Assembly: GCA_050633625.1 (NCBI GenBank)
Contig: JBOEGW010000001.1
Span: forward strand, 310,001 to 374,000
Length of the DNA stretch: 64,000 nucleotides
DNA from: JBOEGW01 sp050633625
Lineage (GTDB): Bacteria; Pseudomonadota; Alphaproteobacteria; Rhodobacterales; Rhodobacteraceae
Reading direction: 5' to 3'
In this document: one piece after another, positions 7,917 through 17,071 of the stretch
Position numbering within the stretch: the first letter of the stretch is position 1
How the letters are laid out: each line of letters starts with the position of its first letter
Notes under the pieces: generated by a model
The model's database searches: none
Told to the model about the DNA's origin: nothing
What the model saw: the letters and a program-made list of their open reading frames with translations, nothing else
Translations under genes and position numbers: made by a program

Positions 7917-8852
7917 ATGTTACCTGCATTTTTACTCTTATCCATGAGCCTTGTGGCAGCTTTTGCTGTCCAGCTCGGTTGGCATGATGGCCTTTTTTCG
8001 GGCGATGATGATGCTGACGATCAAGACAGCGGACAGGGCTTTGATTACGGCGCCCTGTCCTCACGAGACGCGATCAATGACGCCCGAGGGGACTTCTTGT
8101 CTGACCTCGCGCAAGACTACAACGGCACAAGCGCGGCCGATGCTGTGAATGTGATTGGCGCGGAAACCGGCTTTGAATTCACAATGCGCGGCGGCGATGA
8201 CACTGTGATTGGGTCGCGCCACGCGGATGATGTTGTGCTGGGCGCGGGCAATGACAATGCGTCGCTGGCGGATGGCGACGACATCGCACAAGGCGGCGCC
8301 GGGAACGACAATATTTTTGGCGGCACTGGCAATGACACGGTGTCCGGCGGGCGTGGCGATGATTGGCTGCAAGGGCACGGCGACGATGATTGGTTGTTTG
8401 GCGATGGCGGCGATGACGTTATTGAGGGCGGCTATGGCGACGACAATATCTTTGGCGGCGCGGGCGACGACCGGCTAACGGGCGATGCCTTTGGGCCTGC
8501 TGGCTCGATCGAGCGCGGCATCGACTCGATCTTTGGCGGCGCCGGGGATGATGAAATCCACCTTGGTGACGGCGACACTGGCACGGGCGGCTATGGCGAG
8601 GACATGTTCTTTGTGTTCGACATACCTGACGCTGACGCAGAAGCCGCGCATATCACCGATTTTGATGCCGAGAAAGATAGCCTGACAGTGCATTATGATG
8701 AAAAAGCGACGCCTCGCCCGGAATTGATGGTCGAGTATGACGCTGAATTTGACGAAACGCTTGTCCGTCTGAATGGCCTTGTTGTGGCCTCCATGGACGG
8801 TTTGGCGGAAGTGACGGCAGAGGACATTACCTTGACGCCGATGAGTGACTAA
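7917..8852 (+). CDS. RTX (hemolysin-type) calcium-binding repeat protein
   Basis: A 311-residue acidic protein from the ATG at 7917; an earlier ATG at 7833 would add 28 residues and cannot be excluded, as neither start has a strong ribosome site. It opens with a hydrophobic segment (LPAFLLLSMSLVAAFAV). A block of glycine/aspartate nonapeptides follows (GGAGNDNIF, GGTGNDTVS, GGRGDDWLQ, GGAGDDRLT) from about residue 90 to 235. This is the beta-roll fold that binds calcium outside the cell. Most RTX proteins use a C-terminal type I secretion signal; here the N-terminal segment suggests Sec export or anchoring. Function beyond calcium binding is unknown. Confidence 0.85.
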   Translation: MLPAFLLLSMSLVAAFAVQLGWHDGLFSGDDDADDQDSGQGFDYGALSSRDAINDARGDFLSDLAQDYNGTSAADAVNVIGAETGFEFTMRGGDDTVIGSRHADDVVLGAGNDNASLADGDDIAQGGAGNDNIFGGTGNDTVSGGRGDDWLQGHGDDDWLFGDGGDDVIEGGYGDDNIFGGAGDDRLTGDAFGPAGSIERGIDSIFGGAGDDEIHLGDGDTGTGGYGEDMFFVFDIPDADAEAAHITDFDAEKDSLTVHYDEKATPRPELMVEYDAEFDETLVRLNGLVVASMDGLAEVTAEDITLTPMSD

Positions 8853-8885
8853 CGAGTTTTAAATCTCTAATTCCCTTTGAAATTG

Positions 8886-8918
8886 CCCCGATCGCGCCAG
8901 TCGTGATCGGGGTTTTTT
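8886..8918 (+). terminator. Rho-independent terminator of the RTX gene
   Basis: Stem CCCCGATC / GATCGGGG with an 11-base loop, followed by TTTTTT, 34 bases after the RTX stop codon. Confidence 0.88.
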
Positions 8919-8945
8919 GTTGGGTTTTTGGCCAAGGCGCGCATC

Positions 8946-8977
8946 AAAAAAGCCCCGACCTGGCGACCGGGGCTTTC
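8946..8977 (-). terminator. Terminator of acnA
   Basis: On the minus strand, AAGCCCCG / CGGGGCTT with a 10-base loop followed by a T-run (TTTTTT counting the stem). It lies 21 bases after the acnA stop and faces the RTX terminator, insulating the convergent genes. Confidence 0.85.
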
Positions 8978-8997
8978 TCATAACATTTTGAAATCGC

Positions 8998-11685
8998 TTA
9001 CGACTTGGCGAGGTTGCGCAGCACGTAATGCAGCACGCCGCCGTTTTCGATATATTCGATCTCAGGCGCGGTATCGATCCGGCATTTGACCTTGATCGCT
9101 TTCACAGTGCCGTCCGCATAGGTGATTTCCGCGTCCAGAACGTCCAGCGGTTTCACTGTGTCCAGCCCGGTGATCGAAACAGTCTCGTGGCCGGTGAGGT
9201 TCAGCGATTTGCGGGTGTCGCCGCCGGTGAACTCAAACGGCACAACGCCCATACCCACCAAGTTGGAGCGGTGAATACGCTCAAAACTCTCGGTGATCAC
9301 AGCTTTCACACCCAAAAGCGCGGTCCCTTTGGCCGCCCAATCGCGCGAAGACCCAGCACCGTATTGCTCACCGCCAAACACAACAAGCGGCGTGCCTTGG
9401 GCTTGATAGGCCATCGAGGCGTCATAAACCGACGTTTGCTCCCCATCCGGGCCTTTTGTGTAGCCGCCTTCAACACCATCCAGCATTTCGTTTTTGATGC
9501 GGATATTGGCGAAGGTGCCGCGCATCATCACTTCGTGGTTGCCGCGGCGCGAGCCGTATGAGTTGAATTCGCGCACGGGCACACCGCGTTCGGTCAAATA
9601 CTGACCGGCGGGCGTTGTTGGCGCGAAGGAGCCAGCCGGGGAAATGTGGTCGGTCGTGACCATATCGCCAAGGATCAACAGCTCTTTTGCGCCGGTGATG
9701 TTTTGGATCGTACCTTTTTCAGCGCCCATATTTTGGAAGTAAGGCGGGTTCTGAATGTAGGTGCTTTCGGCGGGCCAATCGTAGGTTTCGCCGCCGGACA
9801 CTTCCACGGCTTGCCATTTCTCGTCGCCCTTAAACACATCCGCATATTTGGATTGGAAGGCTTCGCGAGTGACCGTTTGCTCCACAAGGTCGGCAACTTC
9901 TTTCGAGGTTGGCCAGATGTCCTTGAGGTAGACGTCATTGCCGTCTTTGTCGGTGCCGATCACATCGGTGGACAGGTTGATGTCCATGGTGCCCGCCAAA
10001 GCATAGGCCACAACGAGGGGCGGCGAGGCGAGGTAGTTGGCGCGCACATCAGGCGAAATCCGGCCTTCAAAGTTACGGTTGCCCGACAGAACCGATGTCG
10101 CCACCAAGTCGCCCTCAGCAATCGCATCCGACAGCTCTTTTTGGATCGGGCCAGAGTTGCCGATACAGGTCGTACAGCCATAGCCAACAAGGTTAAACCC
10201 AACCTTATCAAGGTCTTCTTGCAGACCAGCCGCCTCAAGATAGGCCGAAACAACCTGCGAGCCGGGGGCGAGCGATGTTTTGACCCAAGGCTTGCGGTTC
10301 AGCCCAAGGGCGGCCGCTTTGCGCGCCACAAGGCCCGCGCCGATCATCACGTAAGGGTTCGAGGTGTTGGTGCAAGAGGTGATGGAGGCGATGACAACTT
10401 TGCCGCTTTCCATCGTGTAATCTTCGCCAGCAACCGCCACTTCTTTGTTCATCGGGCGCTTGAAGGTTTCTTCCATCTCTTTGCGGAACGCCGTTTGGCC
10501 ATCGTTGAGCGCCACATAGTCCTGTGGGCGTTTGGGGCCGGAGATCGCAGGCACGATGGTGCCCATATCAAGGCTCAATGTGCTTGTGTAAATCGGCGCA
10601 TAATCGTCGCCGCGCCAGAAACCGTTTTCCTTGGCATAGGCTTCAACAAGCGCAATCCGGTCTTCGTCCCGGCCTGTGTTGCGCAGGTAGCGCAGTGTTT
10701 CGCCGTCAATCGGGAAGAAGCCACAGGTCGCGCCATATTCCGGCGCCATGTTGGCGATCGTGGCCCGGTCTGCCAGCGGCAGTTTGTCGAGGCCAGCGCC
10801 GTAGAATTCGACGAATTTACCAACAACGCCATGCTCACGCAGCATTTCCACGACCTTCAACACAAGGTCGGTGCCGGTCGTGCCTTCAACCATCGCGCCG
10901 GTCAGCTCAAAGCCAACAACCTCAGGGATCAGCATGGAAATCGGTTGGCCAAGCATAGCCGCTTCGGCTTCGATCCCGCCAACGCCCCAGCCCAAAACGG
11001 CCATGCCGTTGACCATGGTTGTGTGACTGTCGGTGCCCACAAGCGTATCAGGATAAGCAACTTCAACGCCGTCTTGGTCCTTGTCGCTCCAAACAGTCTG
11101 GGCGAGGTACTCAAGGTTTACCTGGTGACAAATCCCGGTGCCGGGGGGCACAACGCGGAAGTTCTCAAACGCGGTCTGACCCCATTTGAGGAACTGATAC
11201 CGCTCCATGTTGCGCTCATATTCGCGGTCCACGTTTTGCTGGAAGGCGCGCGGATTGCCGAACTCATCAATCATCACCGAGTGGTCAATCACGAGGTCAA
11301 CAGGCACCAGCGGATTAATCTTTTTGGCGTCACCGCCCAAGGATTTGATCCCATCGCGCATCGCCGCCAAATCAACAACCGCTGGCACGCCGGTAAAATC
11401 CTGCATCAACACGCGGGCAGGGCGGTAGGCGATTTCGCGCGGGTTCTTACCGCCGTTCTCGGCCCAGGTGCCAAAAGCCTTGATATCGTCAACAGAGACC
11501 GAAAAGCCCCCATCTTCAAAGCGCAGCATGTTTTCGAGCACAACCTTGAGAGCAGCAGGCAGCTTGGTGAAATCTCCAAGGCCAGCCTCTTGCGCGGCAG
11601 GGATCGAGTAATAGGCAACCGATTGGGCACCTGATTTTAGGGTTTTGCGGGTTTTTGCAGTATCATGGCCGACGACGATGGGCAT
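8998..11685 (-). CDS. acnA: Aconitate hydratase A
   Basis: TCA-cycle enzyme that isomerises citrate to isocitrate on a [4Fe-4S] cluster. From the ATG at 11685 (MPIVVGHDTAKTRK) it has 895 residues, the usual AcnA length. I chose this start because GGAGGAG lies directly upstream; a longer reading frame to 11784 has no such site. The cluster cysteines are in SITSCTNTSNP and YGCTTCIGNSGP. The substrate-binding swivel domain near the C-terminus has YGAGSSRDWAAKG. It is a single-gene unit with a terminator at 8946-8977. Confidence 0.97.
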   Translation of the reverse strand: MPIVVGHDTAKTRKTLKSGAQSVAYYSIPAAQEAGLGDFTKLPAALKVVLENMLRFEDGGFSVSVDDIKAFGTWAENGGKNPREIAYRPARVLMQDFTGVPAVVDLAAMRDGIKSLGGDAKKINPLVPVDLVIDHSVMIDEFGNPRAFQQNVDREYERNMERYQFLKWGQTAFENFRVVPPGTGICHQVNLEYLAQTVWSDKDQDGVEVAYPDTLVGTDSHTTMVNGMAVLGWGVGGIEAEAAMLGQPISMLIPEVVGFELTGAMVEGTTGTDLVLKVVEMLREHGVVGKFVEFYGAGLDKLPLADRATIANMAPEYGATCGFFPIDGETLRYLRNTGRDEDRIALVEAYAKENGFWRGDDYAPIYTSTLSLDMGTIVPAISGPKRPQDYVALNDGQTAFRKEMEETFKRPMNKEVAVAGEDYTMESGKVVIASITSCTNTSNPYVMIGAGLVARKAAALGLNRKPWVKTSLAPGSQVVSAYLEAAGLQEDLDKVGFNLVGYGCTTCIGNSGPIQKELSDAIAEGDLVATSVLSGNRNFEGRISPDVRANYLASPPLVVAYALAGTMDINLSTDVIGTDKDGNDVYLKDIWPTSKEVADLVEQTVTREAFQSKYADVFKGDEKWQAVEVSGGETYDWPAESTYIQNPPYFQNMGAEKGTIQNITGAKELLILGDMVTTDHISPAGSFAPTTPAGQYLTERGVPVREFNSYGSRRGNHEVMMRGTFANIRIKNEMLDGVEGGYTKGPDGEQTSVYDASMAYQAQGTPLVVFGGEQYGAGSSRDWAAKGTALLGVKAVITESFERIHRSNLVGMGVVPFEFTGGDTRKSLNLTGHETVSITGLDTVKPLDVLDAEITYADGTVKAIKVKCRIDTAPEIEYIENGGVLHYVLRNLAKS

Positions 11686-11918
11686 GGTGGCTCCTCCAGA
11701 TGGTTCGGGATGGCTTTGGCCCTCAATTGCACGATGCGGGGCAGGCGCGCAAGAGGGGAGATGGGTTTTTGTATACCATTGCACACAATTTGCGGGTATT
11801 TTTCCATTTCACCCCCAGATTGCCGGCAAAAACCGCTTCGTAACATGCTCTCGCAAAACCTTGATTGGCGGGTGAGGGCGGGCTGAGTTATGAAAGGCAA
11901 AACGAGCGGGAGAGTCAC

Positions 11919-12635
11919 GTGCGGCATTGGATGAAAGCAGCGATTTTGGCCTGTGTTGGCCTCGCGGGCAGCACAGCTTGGGCGCAGGACGCCCGCCCGC
12001 TTGTGGTGCTTGAATTGTTCACCTCGCAAGGCTGCAATTCCTGCCCGCCTGCTGATGAAATGTTGAGCGAATTGGCAACGCGCGAAGACGTTTTGCCGCT
12101 CGCGCTGCATGTGGATTATTGGGACTATATTGGCTGGGCGGATAAATTTGCCCGCCCGCAACACACATCCCGGCAAAAAGCCTATGCCCGCGCCGCCCAT
12201 CAAGGATCGATCTACACGCCGCAAATCGTGATTGGCGGGACGCGCCATGTGGTTGGGTTTAAGCCGATGAAGGTGATGGACGCGCTGGAAACCGAACGCG
12301 CTGCTTTGGGCGATGTGATGCTTTCGGCGCAAATGTCTGAGGCGGGAACGCTATCTGTCGCGGTCGAAATGGCCCCCGGCGCAACGCCCCAGCGGCCGCT
12401 CACTGTGGATCTGGTGAGCTATATTCCGGAGGAAACCGTGCGCATAAAACACGGAGAAAATGCCGGAAAAACAATTGAGTACGCTAATATTGTGTCGGAT
12501 TGGACCTCCTTGAAAAAATGGGATGGCGCTGCGCCTTTGAGCTTCTCGGCCAAGGTGCCCACGCAGGACAAATTGGCGGTGATCGTGCAAGAGACCGGCG
12601 CGGGGCGGATTTTGGCGGCGGTGGCACTGCGCTGA
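11919..12635 (+). CDS. DUF1223 secreted thioredoxin-like protein
   Basis: A protein of about 238 residues. A signal peptide (AAILACVGLAGSTAWAQ) precedes the family hallmark ELFTSQGCNSCPPADEML, with a Cys-x-x-Cys pair in a thioredoxin-like setting. The fold and CxxC imply a periplasmic redox or metal-related role, but the family has no firmly assigned function that I know of. I prefer the GTG at 11919, because GGGAG lies 6 bases upstream; the ATG at 11931 gives the same mature protein. It is divergent from acnA and converges on the EamA transporter gene. Confidence 0.82.
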   Translation: MRHWMKAAILACVGLAGSTAWAQDARPLVVLELFTSQGCNSCPPADEMLSELATREDVLPLALHVDYWDYIGWADKFARPQHTSRQKAYARAAHQGSIYTPQIVIGGTRHVVGFKPMKVMDALETERAALGDVMLSAQMSEAGTLSVAVEMAPGATPQRPLTVDLVSYIPEETVRIKHGENAGKTIEYANIVSDWTSLKKWDGAAPLSFSAKVPTQDKLAVIVQETGAGRILAAVALR

Positions 12636-12666
12636 CGCGGCGAAATGCGCTCATGTGGCCAAAGGG

Positions 12667-13536
12667 CTAAGGGGATTGGCGCTCGCGGTGCCAGACATAT
12701 AGCCCGGCCAAAACGATGATCGCGCCGCCCACATAGGTGTAGACATCCGGGTATTCTGCGAAAAACAGCACCCCCCAAATGGCGGCGAACAACAGCCCAA
12801 TGTAGGAAAACGGTGCAACCGCTGATGCTTCGGCTTCGCTGAGGGCGCGGATCATCAACAGCTGGCCAAGCGCGCCTGCCAAAGCGATTGCGCCCATCAT
12901 CAACATGACAGGCACAGTTGGCGTGCTCCAGACAAAGGGGACGACAGCGCTCAGCAGAACCGCGCCAAATATCGCTGTGTAAAACAGGGAGGTCCACACG
13001 TCCTCATCGCGACCAACCCGGCGGGTGATGAGCACGAAGGTGGCGTAGCAAAAGGCGGCCACAAAGGGAAAAAGGGCGGCGGGAGAAAAGACATCGCTGC
13101 CCGGGCGGATGACGATCAAGGCGCCGATGAGGGCCGCTGTCACCCCGGCGGCGCGACGAATGCCGAATTTTTCGCCTAGAAACAGCGCCGCGCCCAGCGT
13201 GATCAGCATTGGATTGATGTCCATAATCGCGGTGGCCTCCGCGAGGCCAAGATGGCTGATGCCAAAGAAAAACGCCGTTGTGCCACCCAGCAAGAACACA
13301 GAACGCAGGAATTGGAGGCCGGGATAGCGGGTTTTGGCGACACGGCGAATGCGCGGCAAAACCAATAGAGTGACCAGCAAGGTTTGCCCGGCATACCGCG
13401 CCCAGACCGCTTGAATCACATGTACCTCTCCTGAGACACGTTTGGCCAGTAAGTCCATGACGGACATTGATAAAATCGCCAGCATATACAGGAGGATACC
13501 GCGCGATTGTGGGGAGAGGTTTTTCACGCGGCGCAC
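12667..13536 (-). CDS. EamA/DMT-family drug/metabolite transporter
   Basis: About 290 residues with ten predicted hydrophobic helices in two repeated EamA halves. Conserved bits are LGLAEATAIMDINPMLITLGAALFLGE in the first half, cut here only for description, and the matching SEAEASAVAPFSYIGLLFA in the second. It is an inner-membrane exporter or importer of small metabolites with unknown substrate. The frame stays open past the fliG-like stop at 13631. I therefore place the start at GTG 13536 or 13527, or at ATG 13485; none has a strong ribosome site. Start confidence is low; the family is clear. Confidence 0.85.
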   Translation of the reverse strand: MRRVKNLSPQSRGILLYMLAILSMSVMDLLAKRVSGEVHVIQAVWARYAGQTLLVTLLVLPRIRRVAKTRYPGLQFLRSVFLLGGTTAFFFGISHLGLAEATAIMDINPMLITLGAALFLGEKFGIRRAAGVTAALIGALIVIRPGSDVFSPAALFPFVAAFCYATFVLITRRVGRDEDVWTSLFYTAIFGAVLLSAVVPFVWSTPTVPVMLMMGAIALAGALGQLLMIRALSEAEASAVAPFSYIGLLFAAIWGVLFFAEYPDVYTYVGGAIIVLAGLYVWHRERQSP

Positions 13537-13630
13537 CCAGGATTGGGGCGCATGAGGACGAGGGGAGGGACCATGAGCATGGCGCGAGCCTAGGCGCGCA
13601 GCGCATCCGTTGCAATCGCAATAAAGCCCT

Positions 13631-14740
13631 TTACTCCTCGTCGCCCGCCAACAGAAGGATCTCGCCCGCAGCCTCCAATTCGCGGATCGCGCCAACAACG
13701 GCGTTCATCGCTTCTTCGGCTTCTTTTGGCTTCACTGTGCCGAGGTTTTCCATTTCCTCGCGCAACTGGTCGGACATGCGTTTGGACATGGCTTCCAGCA
13801 CGAACTCGGCAGCCTTTTTGAGATCGCCGGTTGCACCCGCCAGAGCCGTGATGAGAATGGATTGATCCAAATCGCGGGTGATCTTGGGGACATCGCGCGC
13901 ATCCAACCGATCGGGGATATTGGCGAAGGTAAAGATCGCCTTGCGGACCTCCTCCGCAAACGCCTGATCCTCCTCGTCCAAGCCCGACAGCACATCGTCG
14001 CGCGTGGCGGAGGGGGAGAAGTTGAGAATCGCGCCAACGCGCTCTACAGGCCCTTCGGCAAAAGCCTTGGCCGGTTGCCCATCAAGCTGTTCCACGAGCG
14101 AGCGGCCAATCCGGTCCACAACCTCGGGCGCAACCGCGCCTGTTTGGCTCACCGCATAGGCCACGCGCCGGGCACGCGGGCCGGGCAGCTTTCCCAAAAG
14201 CTCCGCCGCCGTGGCCACTTTGAGTTTGGAGAGCAGGACAGCCGCCACCTCAATCGCCTCTTCCTCAAGCACAGGCAACAAGCGCGACACGTCCAGGCCA
14301 GACAGAGTTTCCCAGGGATCACCTGTGAAATTGAAGCCTTTGGCCTTTCGGATTCGCGCCACAGTCGCGGCGGAAATCGTCCCGTCGAGCACATTGAGCG
14401 CCCCCTCAAGCCCGCCGGGAAAACTCAGACCCACATCTTCGATTTCAGCAACAAATTCGTCAATCACCGCTTTCAATGTCACCCGATCAACAAAGCGCAT
14501 CGTCGACATCTGGTGCGCCAGCTCGGTTTGCAAATCCTCGGGAAGGTCGGACAGCGCCAATTCGACGCCTTCTGCCAGCAGCAGCCGGACAATGATCGCG
14601 GCTTTTTGCTTTTTGGTCAGCTTGCGCGGCACACCGGGCGGGGCCAAAGCGCCAAGCGCATCGGGCATTTGCGTGTTATCGAGCGCAAAATCGCTCGGCA
14701 ATCCGAAATCATTCTCTACTGCGGTCAGAGCGGTGCTCAC
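13631..14740 (-). CDS. FliG-like flagellar motor switch protein
   Basis: A 369-residue protein with the FliG three-domain layout: an N-terminal domain (KLTKKQKAAIIVRLLL from ~40), an ARM-like middle domain, and a C-terminal domain with AEEVRKAIFTFANIP and ALAGATGDLKKAAEFVLEAM. The last part resembles the FliG-C charged helix that meets MotA. FliG forms the C-ring that converts ion flow into torque and switches direction. It starts at GTG 14740 behind an AGGAGG. No other flagellar gene is in the window, and the sequence is quite divergent, so whether it acts in a flagellum cannot be decided here. Confidence 0.82.
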   Translation of the reverse strand: MSTALTAVENDFGLPSDFALDNTQMPDALGALAPPGVPRKLTKKQKAAIIVRLLLAEGVELALSDLPEDLQTELAHQMSTMRFVDRVTLKAVIDEFVAEIEDVGLSFPGGLEGALNVLDGTISAATVARIRKAKGFNFTGDPWETLSGLDVSRLLPVLEEEAIEVAAVLLSKLKVATAAELLGKLPGPRARRVAYAVSQTGAVAPEVVDRIGRSLVEQLDGQPAKAFAEGPVERVGAILNFSPSATRDDVLSGLDEEDQAFAEEVRKAIFTFANIPDRLDARDVPKITRDLDQSILITALAGATGDLKKAAEFVLEAMSKRMSDQLREEMENLGTVKPKEAEEAMNAVVGAIRELEAAGEILLLAGDEE

Positions 14741-14862
14741 CTAACGTGCCTCCTGGCAAATCCCCGTGCGAGTGAGACTGCCAGCAGAACCTTAACACCG
14801 CCCTTACAGGGGCACACAAGTGCCAGAAGTTAGGACAAATTTTCTCTAAATCGAGAACAGAT

Positions 14863-15021
14863 TTAGCCGGAAACAGTTTCCACGCAGGCCGAGGTTTTCA
14901 TGTCCCAGACAAAGCCTTGTTTACAAGACGCCGCTGCGTGAGAGTCGCTGGTGCAGCCCGCATAGGCGGTAGCTGGCAACAGCCCGATCAGAACAAGTGT
15001 AAAGAGTTTGGCGAGTTTCAT
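14863..15021 (-). CDS. Tiny secreted cysteine-containing protein
   Basis: A 52-residue precursor. The signal peptide (KLFTLVLIGLLPATAYA) is followed by a ~33-residue mature part with three cysteines in the order GCTSD, SCKQGF, SACVE and a tryptophan between. The pattern loosely recalls small chitin-binding-like modules, but it is too short to assign. It starts at the ATG at 15021, downstream of purB and its hairpin on the same strand. Function unknown. Confidence 0.7.
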   Translation of the reverse strand: MKLAKLFTLVLIGLLPATAYAGCTSDSHAAASCKQGFVWDMKTSACVETVSG

Positions 15022-15109
15022 AGCGCGATCTCCGATGTGTGATGCCCACAACCCTACCACGAATCGCCAAAATCTCCAAAACCTCGCGCGCCAGCGGCGC
15101 CTAAACAAC

Positions 15110-15138
15110 AAAGCCGCCCCCAAAAAAGGCGCGGCTTT
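15110..15138 (-). terminator. Hairpin after purB
   Basis: An 8-bp stem (AAAGCCGC / GCGGCTTT) with a 13-base loop, 31 bases after the purB stop. The T-tail is weak (the stem ends in TTT, then GTTG), so termination may be partial and let the small secreted gene be read through. Confidence 0.55.
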
Positions 15139-15168
15139 GCATTGATTTTGAGATGATTTTACAGGGGT

Positions 15169-16476
15169 TTAGCTGTCGCCAAAGACCCGTGCGAAAATGG
15201 TATCAACATGTTTCGTATGGTACGCCATGTCGAATTTCTCGTTGATTCCGTCCACGCCAAGCGCCTTCACAACGTCCTCATCCGCCAGCAGCTCCTCGCG
15301 AAAATCGGTGCGCAATTCCCAGACCTTCAAGGCGTTGCGTTGCACCATCGCATAGGAGTCCTCACGCGACACGCCTGCTTGCGTCAGCGCCAGCAACACC
15401 CGTTGGCTCATCACCAAACCTGGGAATTTGTTCATGTTATCAAGCATGTTTTCCGGGAAGATCAGCATGTTCTCGATCACGCCCGTCATCCGGCGCAGCG
15501 CAAAATCAAGCGTCACAGTGGCGTCCGGGCCAATCCCGCGTTCAACAGAGGAGTGCGAAATATCGCGCTCGTGCCAGAGGGCCACGTTTTCCATCGCCGG
15601 GATCACCGTCATCCGCACAAGGCGCGCAAGTCCTGTGAGGTTCTCGGTGAGAACTGGGTTTTTCTTATGCGGCATCGCAGAGGAGCCTTTTTGCCCCGCC
15701 GAGAAAAACTCCGCCCCCTCAAGCACCTCGGTGCGCTGCATGTGGCGCACCTCAATGGCGATGTTTTCGATGGAGGAGGCGATCACCCCCAGCACAGCAA
15801 AGAACATAGCGTGCCGATCGCGCGGGATCACTTGCGTGGAAATCGGCTCAGGTTTGAGGCCAAGCGCGGCGCAGACATGCTCCTCAACCGCAGGGTCAAT
15901 ATTGGCGAAGGTGCCAACCGCGCCGGAAATCGCGCCCGTCGCCACGTCTTCGCGGGCCAATTTGAGCCGGGCAAGGTTGCGATCCATTTCCGCGTAAAAC
16001 CGGGCAAATGTCAGACCCATGGTTGTAGGTTCTGCATGGATGCCGTGGCTGCGGCCAACGCGCACCGTGTCTTTGTGCTCAAGAGCGCGTTTTTTCAGCG
16101 CCGCCATCAAGCCCTCAACCCCCTCAGCCAAAATATCAGCCGCGCGCACGAGTTGCACGTTGAAGCAGGTGTCGAGCACGTCCGAGGAGGTCATGCCCTG
16201 GTGCACAAAGCGCGCCTCATCCGCCCCCACATGTTCGGCAAGATGGGTCAAGAAGGCGATCACGTCATGTTTGGTCACAGCTTCGATCTCATCAATGCGC
16301 GCCACGTCGAATTCGACGTCCTTGGCCTTCCAAACCGCATCTGCATTTTCTTGCGGAATCACGCCAAGTTTGGCTTGGGCGTCGCAGGCGTGGGCCTCGA
16401 TTTCGTACCAAATGCGGAACTTTGTTGCGGGGTCCCAAATGTCGGTCATCTCTTTGCGGGCATAGCGGGGGATCAT
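15169..16476 (-). CDS. purB: Adenylosuccinate lyase
   Basis: Acts twice in purine synthesis: it releases fumarate from SAICAR and from adenylosuccinate. The protein has 435 residues, normal for the family. The fumarase/aspartase superfamily signature GSSAMPHKKNPV is present, as are RSHGIHAEPTTMG (active-site histidine loop) and HQGMTSSDVLDT. It starts at the ATG at 16476 (MIPRYARKEMTDIW). It is divergent from the DUF6314 gene, with 74 bases between the starts. Confidence 0.97.
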   Translation of the reverse strand: MIPRYARKEMTDIWDPATKFRIWYEIEAHACDAQAKLGVIPQENADAVWKAKDVEFDVARIDEIEAVTKHDVIAFLTHLAEHVGADEARFVHQGMTSSDVLDTCFNVQLVRAADILAEGVEGLMAALKKRALEHKDTVRVGRSHGIHAEPTTMGLTFARFYAEMDRNLARLKLAREDVATGAISGAVGTFANIDPAVEEHVCAALGLKPEPISTQVIPRDRHAMFFAVLGVIASSIENIAIEVRHMQRTEVLEGAEFFSAGQKGSSAMPHKKNPVLTENLTGLARLVRMTVIPAMENVALWHERDISHSSVERGIGPDATVTLDFALRRMTGVIENMLIFPENMLDNMNKFPGLVMSQRVLLALTQAGVSREDSYAMVQRNALKVWELRTDFREELLADEDVVKALGVDGINEKFDMAYHTKHVDTIFARVFGDS

Positions 16477-16550
16477 AGGGGGGCCTTTCGGTTTGTGGCA
16501 GCGTTGCGGGCGTCTTAAACTGACAGCGCAAAAGGGACAAGGCGGCGGTG

Positions 16551-16967
16551 ATGCGAGAACTTGCGGATTTCGAGGGCAGATGGCGTATGACGCGCCAAAT
16601 TGACGACGCTTTGGCCAATCAGCTCGGCCAGTTTGTGGGCGAGGCGGTGTTTGTCGCTCAGCCGGGCGGGCTGCATTATACGGAGCGCGGCACGCTGACC
16701 CTGAATGGCACAGGTTTTGCCGCCTCCCGCAGCTATATGTGGCGCGAGGTTGAGGCGGGGGTCGAGGTCGATTTTGAGGATGGGCGGTTTTTTCACGGCT
16801 TTGCGCTGGCTCAGCCGCGCCAAAAGGCGCATCATTCCTGCTCGCCCGATGAATATAGCGTCACCTATGATTTCGCCGCTTGGCCGCGATGGCGCGCGAT
16901 CTGGGCGGTGAAAGGGCCACGAAAGGACTACGTGTCAAACACGCAATATGAGCGTATCGCAGAGTGA
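16551..16967 (+). CDS. DUF6314 family protein
   Basis: A 138-residue soluble protein without signal peptide or membrane segment. It starts with ELADFEGRWRMTRQI and has repeated aromatic/charged strands (GGLHYTERGTL, FFHGFALAQPRQKAHHSC, DEYSVTYDF). This pattern suggests a small beta-barrel such as a lipocalin-like or FABP-like fold. The two adjacent histidines and a cysteine (HHSCSPDEY) are conserved-looking and may bind a ligand. GTG at 16548 is an equally close start. Function unknown; the family name is from recognition by eye. Confidence 0.72.
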   Translation: MRELADFEGRWRMTRQIDDALANQLGQFVGEAVFVAQPGGLHYTERGTLTLNGTGFAASRSYMWREVEAGVEVDFEDGRFFHGFALAQPRQKAHHSCSPDEYSVTYDFAAWPRWRAIWAVKGPRKDYVSNTQYERIAE

Positions 16968-17071
16968 AACCATGCACGCGACACGCGCAAGACGCGACGG
17001 AATAGGCTTGAAGTGAACGCCGCGCTGCGGCAAAAAGACAGTAACGACAGGATTTTTAAGGGGAGACACCC

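Noticed and set aside
9646..11634. Plus-strand frame of 662 codons opposite acnA
   Set aside because: Antisense shadow of acnA; composition is His/Arg/Ala-rich with no recognisable domain.
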